DNA from: a virus
Direction: 5' to 3' (one strand)
DNA: 21,075 nucleotides
IMG/VR virus record: IMGVR_UViG_3300030451_002441
Coordinates: 1-21,075 of that record
Below, in pieces: positions 7,020 through 14,357 of this stretch (within the stretch, counting starts at the first letter, position 1; every line of letters begins with the position of its first letter). The notes beneath the pieces are model-generated. The model was given only the letters and a program-made list of their open reading frames with translations. It was not told the origin of the DNA and searched no databases. A program made the position numbers and the translations under genes.

Positions 7020-7447
7020 TGTTCAGCAAAGACATTTTGATTGGCGTACTGCTCTCTCTTGCGAAACCTGAGATTCACATCTCAAGAAATAATCGAGCAG
7101 AGATTGGGTATGCAGTAAGGCTTCGTGTAAATGTCAGAGGACAAATCGAATTTCTACGTGCTGTAGAACATGCGCTAGCACAACAGGGAATCGATTGTCT
7201 AGTGAAAGAGAAAGAACACAAAGGGCGTCCACACCCTATCCTACGAATTAGTGGAATCAAGAATCTGTATAAGACAACCATGCTCCTACCCGGCAACTAT
7301 CCTGATGCCAAGGGAGAATGGAACGGATTCAAAATGTGTGTCGATATCTTTGGTGAAGGTCGACACCGTACTCTTGAAGGATTAGAATTGATAATGGCAA
7401 TAAAGGGGATTGACAATGGGACTAACAAACAAGGCAACAAGAATTAG
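7019..7447 (+). CDS. Small LAGLIDADG-fold-like protein
   Basis: The protein has the rhythm of one LAGLIDADG homing-endonuclease repeat: a hydrophobic helix ILIGVLLSLAKPEIHI, beta strands (IGYAVRLRVNV), a helix (IEFLRAVEHALAQQGI), then KGRPHPILRISGIKNLYKTT, a phrase common in such proteins. The acidic catalytic residue expected at the end of the LAGLIDADG helix is not evident (SLAKPE), so endonuclease activity is doubtful; domesticated DNA-binding members of this fold are known. ATG 7019 overlaps the previous stop, whereas the longer TTG form from 7004 lacks support. It overlaps the next gene by 32 bases. The gene is surely real; the family call is moderate. Confidence 0.6.
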   Translation: MFSKDILIGVLLSLAKPEIHISRNNRAEIGYAVRLRVNVRGQIEFLRAVEHALAQQGIDCLVKEKEHKGRPHPILRISGIKNLYKTTMLLPGNYPDAKGEWNGFKMCVDIFGEGRHRTLEGLELIMAIKGIDNGTNKQGNKN

Positions 7448-8270
7448 GCCAATATTACTGACAGGTAAACCCGGAACGGGTAAGTCTACGAAAGCGAAGA
7501 CACTCGTTTCGGATAACCCTGTCATCATTTATGCGAGTGAATGTGACAAGATTGACGTTTCTTCAATCGAACGTAGCCGTGGAATCATCATCGAGGACGT
7601 GACCTACAAACCGAAGAAGGATGCTATCTTACACATCATTCGAAAATACAAGGGCCAAGTCGTCATCACTTCAAAGAATCAGAAGGATGTACCTGCCCCA
7701 ATCAAGAGCACCTGCCAAATTAAGAGAGCAGGTTCCAAGAAGTTGCTTCAACAATCTATCAAGAAGAAGGCACCGAGGTCGATTGACCCTCTTGACCCAA
7801 ATCAAGATGTCTTCCCAATGACCATGATGTATCTCAAGAACAGCGATAGAGATGAAGTCGCTAAGATGCTATTGTGGAATAAGCCACCTGATGTTCAAAT
7901 CATTACTTGGCTCAGTGAAAATCTACATCCCAACAAACTTCTGTTCGTTGATGGTGTAGTAAAGAGGCGTTGGCCTCAGAAGTATCTCTACGAGATGCTC
8001 GCCTATGCACATGAAGGTAAGATGTATGGGCGACCAAATATGCCTAAGCGGGGTTCTTACTCTAAGATTCCCAGCATTTGTCGTCGCTTAGGTTTGAAGG
8101 GTGATGAAGAACGAACCCTTCGACAGTTGCTCAAGGACCCTGACTTCAAGGATTGGGCGAAAACTAAACTCGACAATTCGGAGTGCCGACTCCTAAAAAT
8201 CGGAGAGAAGAGAAGAAAGAAAAAGACTGACAGGATTGTGAGAGATTCACGCCTACTAGATTATTGGTGA
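7416..8270 (+). CDS. rfcL: Compact RFC-large-like AAA+ clamp-loader ATPase
   Basis: Walker A is GKPGTGKST (residues 17-25). A Walker B-like IIIEDV and a sensor-1-like strand VVITSKNQKDVPAPIKSTC follow within about 100 residues, the layout of a very small AAA+ module. The remaining 160 residues are helical, resembling a clamp-loader lid/collar, then a Lys/Arg-rich stretch (GEKRRKKKTDR). The extreme C-terminus DSRLLDYW looks like a degenerate PCNA-interacting peptide; archaeal RFC-L carries a PIP box at its C-terminus. It lies directly before the RFC small subunit gene. At 284 residues it is far shorter than cellular RFC-L (over 450) and lacks the WxxKYxP opening. ATG 7416 has GGGGATTGA upstream. 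A different DNA-repair AAA+ ATPase is the alternative. Confidence 0.68.
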   Translation: MGLTNKATRIRPILLTGKPGTGKSTKAKTLVSDNPVIIYASECDKIDVSSIERSRGIIIEDVTYKPKKDAILHIIRKYKGQVVITSKNQKDVPAPIKSTCQIKRAGSKKLLQQSIKKKAPRSIDPLDPNQDVFPMTMMYLKNSDRDEVAKMLLWNKPPDVQIITWLSENLHPNKLLFVDGVVKRRWPQKYLYEMLAYAHEGKMYGRPNMPKRGSYSKIPSICRRLGLKGDEERTLRQLLKDPDFKDWAKTKLDNSECRLLKIGEKRRKKKTDRIVRDSRLLDYW

Positions 8271-8275
8271 TAAAA

Positions 8276-9187
8276 ATGCTATGGACAGAGAAGTATAGAC
8301 CGAAATATATCAGAGATGTAATTGGCCAAGATGCATTCGTTATGGATGCTGAATCATGGGCCGAAGTTGGAGATATGCCAAACGTACTGTTGTTTGGTAA
8401 TGCTGGACTTGGGAAGACAGCGGGTGCTTATGCACTTGCTCGTACAATGCTCAAGGATGATTTCAACAGCAACTTCATCGAAGTAAATGCATCCGATGAC
8501 CGACGACTTGAGACGGTTCGAACTAAGATTAAGGAAGTCGCATCTACGGGTAAAATCGGAGAAGCACCTTTCCGTATCATCTTACTCGATGAGATGGACG
8601 GCATGACGAATGACGCACAGAACGCACTCAAGCGTTTGATGGAACGTTATAGTCATAATGTGCGATTCATTATCACATGTAATGAACGTAATCGAATCAT
8701 TTATCCTATTCAAAGTAGGTGTGCGAACTATTTGTTTTCTCCACTTTCTAACGAGAAGATTGCTACTATTATCAGTAATATTCTTCAGAGTGAAGGTATT
8801 GATGAGAAAAAGGTCGAAGGAATCGGACCCTTTATAGCCTCTTTCAATGGTGATGTTAGACGGAGCATTACGGAACTGCAAGCCGCTATCGCTTCCAATA
8901 AACCACTCAAAGAACAAACGGCTTTGGGATTACGTGAATATGAGAACATTATCTCACACCTTACCAATCAAGAATTAGATAGCGCACTGACGCTTTTACA
9001 CGAATTAATTTATGCAGGTCGTAGTATGAAAGACATTTGTAATGGCTTGCATGATGTGGTAATGGCAGGAGAGTTTGACCACATGAAGAAATACAAATTG
9101 CTCCGAATCATCGGAGAAGGAGAATGGCGGTCCATGAATATGACTCCAAGAGTTTTAGCATCTTGGATGGCAGGACAAATGATTTGA
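8276..9187 (+). CDS. rfcS: Replication factor C small subunit (clamp loader)
   Basis: RFC uses ATP to open and load the PCNA ring at primer ends. The protein opens with WTEKYRPKYIRDVIGQ, the RFC box I signature. Walker A is GNAGLGKT (41-48), Walker B is ILLDEMDGM, followed by NALKRLME, and the arginine finger is in IQSRCANYLF. A C-terminal collar of helices completes 303 residues, close to the usual 315-330. ATG 8276 is chosen because GGTGAT at 8266-8271 lies 4 bases upstream; upstream TTG and GTG codons fall within that site. DEMD replaces the more common DEAD/DEAN in Walker B with both acids kept. With the preceding gene it would form the full clamp loader. Confidence 0.96.
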   Translation: MLWTEKYRPKYIRDVIGQDAFVMDAESWAEVGDMPNVLLFGNAGLGKTAGAYALARTMLKDDFNSNFIEVNASDDRRLETVRTKIKEVASTGKIGEAPFRIILLDEMDGMTNDAQNALKRLMERYSHNVRFIITCNERNRIIYPIQSRCANYLFSPLSNEKIATIISNILQSEGIDEKKVEGIGPFIASFNGDVRRSITELQAAIASNKPLKEQTALGLREYENIISHLTNQELDSALTLLHELIYAGRSMKDICNGLHDVVMAGEFDHMKKYKLLRIIGEGEWRSMNMTPRVLASWMAGQMI

Positions 9188-9192
9188 GGTGA
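9186..9192 (+). promoter_or_regulatory. Shine-Dalgarno site deciding the ssDNA-binding-like gene start
   Basis: GAGGTGA straddles the RFC small-subunit stop and lies 5 bases before ATG 9198. It includes the GTG at 9189 that would otherwise be taken as a start, so ATG 9198 is preferred. Confidence 0.7.
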
Positions 9193-9197
9193 AAAAT

Positions 9198-10400
9198 ATG
9201 AACAACAAATTGACAACAGAAATTGAAAAAGCGGCCCAGAAGTTGAACATGCCCGTGGATGAGGTTACACAAAAGTTTGAGTCTATTATGACAGAAAACA
9301 ACGTTGATTTCAAGAATGATGATAATCTCAACGTTTGTCTCGGTCTTTTCCGTGGATGGTTCTATCAGCAAACTGCTAACCGAAAAGGAAACAACAATGA
9401 CTCCGGTTCATTGTTCAAGCCTGCTTTCGGATTCTTCGCTACCTTGGGTGACCCTCGTGGAGTGAACACTTGGAAGATTGGTCAGCACATTGCGGCTTTT
9501 GAGCGAGATGAAGATGATGCCTATGATACTGGACGAGTTGCTCTCTGTGAGCAAGTATCGAATGGTTGGAAGGTATCCCGTATGGATAAGGGAGATGAGA
9601 AGTCGAAGGTTTTCGGTAGTCTCCCATCAGCGGCTGTAGAGGTAAATGGTACATTCATCATTCCTCTTGACGAAGTTGCCGCCTATCCAAGTGGAGTTAA
9701 CCGAAACTACGGTAAGCCCCTTGACCCGAATCTGATGAAGATTGAAGGAGTATTCGTTGGAAGTGTTGGAGAAGAGGATATGCAGAAGTATTACTTCTCC
9801 TACAAAGGAAAGGCCGCAGAAGATTTCAGGCCACCTACCTTTGAGTGGATTCATCTTGCTGTTATTCAGAACGATAACCGACCAGACAATATCTACGGTG
9901 GAACTTCAATGACTCTTGATTCTCTGCAAATCAACAAGAATCTTGACCCAGAAGGACCACTTTGGAAGAAGGAAGGAGACATCACTTCGGCTATTCAGGA
10001 ACACTTGGACAGTAACATCGTTTCTCTCACAGAACTCGATGACTTCCATGGTAACATCATGGACCGAAACTACGGTGACCGATTCGTTGTGACGGATGGA
10101 CTCGTTGTGAACATGAACATGACTCCTCTGAAGAACGGTAACCGTATCCTTTCGCTTTCTTCTCTTGAAGATGAATTCGACACAGAAGCACAACCAACTA
10201 CCTGTTGGATTCCCTCTTCTATGCAAATCGATTTCGGAATCGGTAGCCAAGTTATCGTTGCTGGTCGAACATCTCAGAGAGATGTGGATGGTGAACTACA
10301 ACCTGCAACAATCAACGTTGCTGGTCTTCTCGTTACCGAAGCATACGGTTCAGCAGAAGAATCCACAGAAGTTGTCGAAGAGAACTACGATTGGTTCTGA
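9198..10400 (+). CDS. Probable ssDNA-binding protein (RPA/SSB-like) with acidic tail
   Basis: Four hundred residues with no enzyme motif but many strand-forming stretches. A helical N-terminal 70 residues (LTTEIEKAAQKLNMPVDEVTQKFE) is followed by beta-rich segments around 80-160, 170-250 and 280-375 that look like OB folds, for example NRILSLSSL and GSQVIVAGRTSQ. The C-terminus is very acidic and ends in an aromatic tip (EESTEVVEENYDWF), like the protein-recruiting tails of bacterial SSB (ending in PF) and T7 gp2.5. It sits between clamp loader and RecA-like genes, and no other RPA candidate is in the window. The RPA call is inference from tail, context and beta content. It might be a different replication accessory factor. 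Confidence 0.62.
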   Translation: MNNKLTTEIEKAAQKLNMPVDEVTQKFESIMTENNVDFKNDDNLNVCLGLFRGWFYQQTANRKGNNNDSGSLFKPAFGFFATLGDPRGVNTWKIGQHIAAFERDEDDAYDTGRVALCEQVSNGWKVSRMDKGDEKSKVFGSLPSAAVEVNGTFIIPLDEVAAYPSGVNRNYGKPLDPNLMKIEGVFVGSVGEEDMQKYYFSYKGKAAEDFRPPTFEWIHLAVIQNDNRPDNIYGGTSMTLDSLQINKNLDPEGPLWKKEGDITSAIQEHLDSNIVSLTELDDFHGNIMDRNYGDRFVVTDGLVVNMNMTPLKNGNRILSLSSLEDEFDTEAQPTTCWIPSSMQIDFGIGSQVIVAGRTSQRDVDGELQPATINVAGLLVTEAYGSAEESTEVVEENYDWF

Positions 10401-10409
10401 GGCGAGACT

Positions 10410-10676
10410 ATGACAGTGTTTTACGGAAGACTACTCGTTAAGGGTGGAAGTTACATCATCTCTCTCGATGATGTTGACTTCATCACTTGGCGAAAGAACC
10501 GGGACGACGGTAAGTTCTGGTTGAAGTGCCACATTGGGACAAAGGAGGTGAGGTATGTTTGCGAAACGATGAGTGAAGTCACACATATCGTAAACCTCTG
10601 GGCACAGACAAAGAATCTCCACGATGTTAAATTGACAATTGATGATTTGGGTGAAAATGATGGGTTTGACAACTAA
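10410..10676 (+). CDS. Unknown small protein, 88 aa
   Basis: I do not recognise it. It has a beta-rich first half (FYGRLLVKGGSYIISL, FWLKCHIGTKEVRYVC) followed by a helix (MSEVTHIVNLWAQTKN) and an acidic end, compatible with a small PH-like or ubiquitin-like alpha/beta fold, but there is no terminal di-glycine. The start lies 9 bases after the ssDNA-binding-like gene. Its last 17 bases overlap the RecA-like gene and carry that gene's GGGTGA site. Its position suggests a replication accessory protein. Confidence 0.7.
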   Translation: MTVFYGRLLVKGGSYIISLDDVDFITWRKNRDDGKFWLKCHIGTKEVRYVCETMSEVTHIVNLWAQTKNLHDVKLTIDDLGENDGFDN

Positions 10677-11481
10677 GACGAATACGAATGCCGCAGGAGA
10701 AAAGACGCAAGATAACGCACGAGTCTCTCTATTCCGAGAGAAACTAAAGCGACAAATGGACGCCCGACTTGGGCGAAGTAGTCGTTTGGTTTGTGGAGTG
10801 TGGGGAGAACCGAAGACGGTTAAATCTGGACTAGCACTTGATTTCCCAGATAAGAAAATCTACGTCCTCGATTGGGACGACGGTTGCGAACCTACTTGGA
10901 GACAGAATCACGATTCAACAGAAAGAATCGTTCTTTGGAATCCCCAAGTCATGAACGATAAGGGAGAACCTGACATTACTGAATCGGAGCGAAACTCCGA
11001 AGATTTCGTGCTATATGTTCAGCAACAAATCGAGGCCGGAGAAGACGCACTCTTTGTGTTCGATGGTATCGATAAGTGGCTAGAAACCTGCACCCTTCAC
11101 GTTACAGGTTCATCCAAGATTGGTAAGCCACAGAAGATGAAGTTCGAGTGGGGCAAGAGAAATGCCCCATTCTACGCACTTCTGAAGATGTGCCGAAAGT
11201 TGGAGTGTGACCAAATCTACATCACTCATGCTAAGGCAGATTACGGTTCTACCGGAGAAGTCGTTGGTCAGAAGGCTAACTGGCACAACTGGGGAGATTT
11301 CCTACACCAAGTCATTGAGACAAAGCGTGTAGAGAAGAAAGGCACGATTACCTATCGTGCAACATTGCATAGCAGTAAGACGAATACACCACTCGTAGGA
11401 ACATCATGGACTACTCTCGTTGTAGAAAATGGTGGAGTCGAGTGGACAGGTATTCCCGAACTTAGAGAAGGAAACATCTGA
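10660..11481 (+). CDS. RecA-core ATPase (Sak4/RadA-like)
   Basis: A single RecA-type ATPase core of 273 residues. The Walker A position reads GEPKTVKS (49-56), and a hydrophobic strand ending in Asp, ALFVFDGID, near residue 130 is Walker B. A later strand, CDQIYITHAK, is in the place of the RecA sensor motif. Many viruses encode such core-only ATPases (Sak4, AAA_24), which act with SSB proteins in single-strand annealing and recombination. The third glycine of Walker A is replaced by Val54, which is unusual. ATG 10660 is chosen over upstream TTG 10639 and ATG 10657 because GGGTGA at 10649-10654 is 5 bases away. The gene lies between the ssDNA-binding-like and clamp genes. Confidence 0.8.
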   Translation: MGLTTKTNTNAAGEKTQDNARVSLFREKLKRQMDARLGRSSRLVCGVWGEPKTVKSGLALDFPDKKIYVLDWDDGCEPTWRQNHDSTERIVLWNPQVMNDKGEPDITESERNSEDFVLYVQQQIEAGEDALFVFDGIDKWLETCTLHVTGSSKIGKPQKMKFEWGKRNAPFYALLKMCRKLECDQIYITHAKADYGSTGEVVGQKANWHNWGDFLHQVIETKRVEKKGTITYRATLHSSKTNTPLVGTSWTTLVVENGGVEWTGIPELREGNI

Positions 11482-11490
11482 GGAATGACA

Positions 11491-12258
11491 ATGAAATTTA
11501 CAATTGACAATAAAGAATTACAAACACTACTGACTGACATCCAAATCAAAGGTAAGCATCTAACTGCGACAGGATTCAAATCATCCTCTCTCGGTACAGA
11601 TGTCCATATCTCTGTGTACGATAATGTCCTAACACTTTGGAACGCTGACCAAACATTCGTTGTATGCATTCAGCACTCTGTTGAAGTGGACGAATCTGAC
11701 GAAGGAGAGTGTGTTGTTGATGCTGATACAGTGATTGCTTATCTGAAGAAGTTCAAGGGAGATATCACGTTTGAAGCAACTGACCACCTCAAACTATCTC
11801 AGGGCACAAAGCGAGCAACTGCTGGAATCGTTGTAAGTCATCAACACATGAACTCTATCAACATGGGTCGGTCAATTATTGACAACGTACCATACGAAGT
11901 AGCAATGAACAGTATCTTCGATATGTCAGAAAAGAGCAAGAACGAAGCGGCCTTCCAACTACATTCTAGTGAAGTTCAAACTGCTATCGAATGTTGCGAA
12001 GTTGTGGGTAGTGGTGTCTACAATATTTCCTTTGATGGAGAGAGTGTCAACTTCTCTTCTCGTGATGGAGTCAAATCCTACGAGCAAGAAATGAATGTCA
12101 TTCAGAAAGTCGGTGAACCTGCGGGTGCCGCTATCACGGGCGCATTTCATCGATTCCTTGAGAGCGATGTAATGTGCAACTTCTACATGACAGATGACCG
12201 ACCGGTTATGGTAAGGATGCCAAATCGGTTCATGCTCAAAGCACCGAGGCTTGATTAG
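11491..12258 (+). CDS. pcn: Sliding clamp (PCNA-like)
   Basis: The length of 255 residues fits a two-domain PCNA subunit that would trimerise around DNA and tether PolB and nucleases. It opens MKFTIDNKELQTLLTDI, and alternating strands follow (VHISVYDNVLTLWN, VCIQHSVEV). The second domain starts near residue 135 with helix and strand patterns such as AFQLHSSEVQTAIECC and YNISFDGESVNFSSRDG. The end, FYMTDDRPVMVRM, matches the PCNA C-terminal phrase before the last strand. ATG 11491 is chosen because GAGGA lies 6 bases upstream and would abut ATG 11485. Sequence identity to cellular PCNA looks low; I judged by fold pattern, length and gene context. Confidence 0.82.
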   Translation: MKFTIDNKELQTLLTDIQIKGKHLTATGFKSSSLGTDVHISVYDNVLTLWNADQTFVVCIQHSVEVDESDEGECVVDADTVIAYLKKFKGDITFEATDHLKLSQGTKRATAGIVVSHQHMNSINMGRSIIDNVPYEVAMNSIFDMSEKSKNEAAFQLHSSEVQTAIECCEVVGSGVYNISFDGESVNFSSRDGVKSYEQEMNVIQKVGEPAGAAITGAFHRFLESDVMCNFYMTDDRPVMVRMPNRFMLKAPRLD

Positions 12259-13926
12259 ATGATTGTTACAAGAATGCCTGACCATCGCACTATCTATCTC
12301 GCATGGAGAGATGAAGATGGGAATAGGCAAACTCGTGTCGATATGGAATTCGCTCCATACTTCTTCATCGAAGATGATTCTAGAGAACCGTCAAGGTACA
12401 AGTTACCTCGTGGTCTCTATGGTTCCTTTCGATATGAAGAGGGTGAATACTACAACCTTCAGGGTAAGAAACTGAAGAAGGTCATCGTAGAGAAGTCAAT
12501 TGACATTCGCTATGCCAAGGAGAAATTTGAGAAGACGTATGAAGCCGATGTTCCATATCATTATCGATACTGTATCGATGAGATGGATTCTATTCCTGAA
12601 TACAAATTGCGAAAGTGGTATTGGGATATGGAATGGCAACAAGGTGGAGCGTACAATGAAGCAATCACTACGATTGTTGCCTACGATAATTACGACGAAG
12701 TGTTTTACCAATGGTGGTGGACTCCGGAGGAGATTGAATATGAGAATGATGAAGACAATGTTATCACTTATAGTTTTGAAAATGAAAAGGAAATGCTGAC
12801 ACATTTTGTGGAAGAGGTTTCGAATCTAGACCCTGATATGCTCATTGCTTGGTTTGGGTTGAAGTTCGACCTTCCGGTCCTCCTGCGAAGGTGCGCCGCC
12901 AATGGAGTTGATGCCCGAAGTCTATCTCCGATTCGCTCCGTTAGGGGCTTTCACGGAACGTCTGGTGGCTTTCAGTGCTCTATTGGTGAAGAAGGATTCC
13001 GTGACATCGAACAGCCCATAGGGGGCCGCATAACCCTCAATCTTGACCTTGCTTTTGAGCGTCAATGGAACGATTCTCAGAGGGGTACGTTGCCTTCGAT
13101 GTCATTGGAGTATATCGGTCAAACTCTCTTCGGAGAGGGTAAGAAGAAGGAATCTAAATTTCAAGACCGAAGTGAATTCTTCCGACGAGGATGGCTCGAA
13201 GATACTCAGAACTACATGGAATACGCAGTGCAAGATGTAGAGTTGCTCCGGCGAATTGATGAAACGAACTTCACTAGCGAAGCAATCTTGGCGATTCAAC
13301 GACTCATCATTGCTCCGTTTGATGCATGTTTCTTCGTATCTCATATGGGGCAGATTTACTTCTGCCGTAACGCCGATTGGAAAACTCACACTGGAACTAA
13401 AATTGCCAAAGAGGATAGGGTCAGTTATGATGGTGCTCTAATCTATGACCCTTTGACAGAAGGAACGAATGGTCGTTATGAAAACGTAGCCGCATTTGAT
13501 TTCGCAGGACTGTACCCTTCGATGATGATTGCTAGAAATATTTCTTGGGAAACGAAGTCATTAGAACCAACTGAATTCGCTGTGAACATCTACACTCCCA
13601 GAGACTTCTCTGAAGGAGTTGCGAAGGAGATGATGTATTACAAAACGGATAAGATGGGTCTTCTGCCACGGGCTGTTCTAGAACTCAAAGAACTACGTAA
13701 CGAATATAAGCGCAAGATGCGAGCGGCAAGGGACTCTGGTGATAAGATGGAATACGTCAAGTGGAACAATAATCAAATGGCTGTAAAGCGACTAATGGCA
13801 TCATTCTATGGTGTTGTGGCAAAGCAGGGATTCGGTTGGGCTGATGTTGATTTGGCCGCAAGTATCACTGCTTCAGCCCGTGAAGCGATTCGTGAAGCGG
13901 CATTCAAAGTGAGGTCGATGACATGA
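12259..13926 (+). CDS. polB: Family B DNA polymerase, N-terminal fragment (exonuclease, motifs A and B)
   Basis: This 555-residue half carries the N-terminal and 3'-5' exonuclease domains plus the first part of the palm and fingers. Exo I is D123-x-E125 (YWDMEW). Exo II ends FD204 but has Phe where an Asn is usual (WFGLKFD). Exo III is Y322-x3-D326. Motif A is intact, DFAGLYPS (414-421). Motif B is KRLMASFYG (510-518), with Ala514 instead of the conserved Asn. The protein stops at KVRSMT, just before motif C, which begins the separate gene at 14358. The gene follows the clamp gene with no gap and overlaps the next small gene by 4 bases. The N-terminal fragment alone lacks the motif C catalytic aspartate, so it must act with the other half. 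Confidence 0.95.
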   Translation: MIVTRMPDHRTIYLAWRDEDGNRQTRVDMEFAPYFFIEDDSREPSRYKLPRGLYGSFRYEEGEYYNLQGKKLKKVIVEKSIDIRYAKEKFEKTYEADVPYHYRYCIDEMDSIPEYKLRKWYWDMEWQQGGAYNEAITTIVAYDNYDEVFYQWWWTPEEIEYENDEDNVITYSFENEKEMLTHFVEEVSNLDPDMLIAWFGLKFDLPVLLRRCAANGVDARSLSPIRSVRGFHGTSGGFQCSIGEEGFRDIEQPIGGRITLNLDLAFERQWNDSQRGTLPSMSLEYIGQTLFGEGKKKESKFQDRSEFFRRGWLEDTQNYMEYAVQDVELLRRIDETNFTSEAILAIQRLIIAPFDACFFVSHMGQIYFCRNADWKTHTGTKIAKEDRVSYDGALIYDPLTEGTNGRYENVAAFDFAGLYPSMMIARNISWETKSLEPTEFAVNIYTPRDFSEGVAKEMMYYKTDKMGLLPRAVLELKELRNEYKRKMRAARDSGDKMEYVKWNNNQMAVKRLMASFYGVVAKQGFGWADVDLAASITASAREAIREAAFKVRSMT

Positions 13927-14054
13927 AAGAATGTAGAATCTGTCACGCTGTAAGGCCCTCGATGCATGAAGGAAGGCACGGAGTGTGGTGCTTAGGTTGT
14001 ATCGAACATGCTCAAGATTCATATTTGGTTCGAGGAGGCTGGAAACATCCGTAG
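13923..14054 (+). CDS. Mini zinc-finger protein inside the split polymerase locus, 43 aa
   Basis: The peptide contains CRICH (Cys4-x2-Cys7, His8) and WCLGCIEH (Cys23-x2-Cys26, His29), a tidy four-cysteine zinc site. The start forms an ATGA overlap with the stop of the polymerase N-terminal fragment, arguing for real translational coupling. It contains a GAGGAGG near its end that may serve a later start. It is too short for family recognition; the CxxC pairing resembles HNH-associated or treble-clef knuckles, but the catalytic histidines of an HNH nuclease are not seen. Confidence 0.65.
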   Translation: MKECRICHAVRPSMHEGRHGVWCLGCIEHAQDSYLVRGGWKHP

Positions 14055-14220
14055 GAAGACTTTGAGAAGATGCAACAACTGTGGGTTTGAAGAAGTAACC
14101 TCAAGAAATTCTCACGAGAAAGCCAGAAAGAATGGAGAAAGAACATATTGTGGTACTATGGTAGTCGCAGATAAACAAAGAAGGAGGTATAAACTTGATA
14201 GACCTATCAGGACTAATTGA
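14008..14220 (+). CDS. Small basic CxxC protein, start uncertain
   Basis: The open frame of up to 70 residues is strongly basic, contains CNNCGFEE (Cys22-x2-Cys25), His36 and Cys48, and ends in an Arg/Lys-rich tail. Two cysteines plus His and Cys could bind one zinc. ATG 14008 overlaps the preceding gene by 47 bases and has only a weak ribosome site. GAGGAGG at 14032-14038 points to a later start, but the nearest suitable codons in frame are non-standard or the TTG at 14062. Function unknown. Confidence 0.5.
   Translation: MLKIHIWFEEAGNIRRKTLRRCNNCGFEEVTSRNSHEKARKNGERTYCGTMVVADKQRRRYKLDRPIRTN
14182..14188 (+). promoter_or_regulatory. Strong Shine-Dalgarno site for the TTG-started membrane peptide
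   Basis: AGGAGGT lies 6 bases before TTG 14195. This perfect site is the reason to accept the small TTG-started gene that follows. Confidence 0.7.
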
Positions 14221-14356
14221 AGCCCAAGAAGAGGGAAATAGAGTAATGCAAGAATTACTCAAGAATGTTAAACGTAGCAATAAAATTTTGATGATGGTTA
14301 ACGCAGTAAACATTGCGACCATCATCACAATTATGATAATGATTTTGGTGAATTAA
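14195..14356 (+). CDS. Single-pass membrane mini-protein, 53 aa (TTG start)
   Basis: The N-terminal 30 residues form a polar amphipathic helix (LIEAQEEGNRVMQELLKNV) followed by a basic patch KRSNK. A long hydrophobic run comes next (about residues 31-52, rich in Ile, Met, Val) that can span a membrane. The topology would be N-terminus inside by the positive-inside rule. The start is supported by the AGGAGGT 6 bases upstream. The stop codon lies one base before the ATG of the polymerase C-terminal fragment, and the last codons hold that gene's GGTGA site. Why a membrane peptide sits inside a polymerase locus is unclear. Confidence 0.65.
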   Translation: MIDLSGLIEAQEEGNRVMQELLKNVKRSNKILMMVNAVNIATIITIMIMILVN

Positions 14357-14357
14357 A

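Noticed and set aside
12500-12799. Long alternate-frame ORF within the polymerase (and a similar one at 13043-13240)
   Set aside because: The composition is Arg/Ile/Met-biased and shadow-like, there is no ribosome site, and it is fully inside a well-conserved gene.
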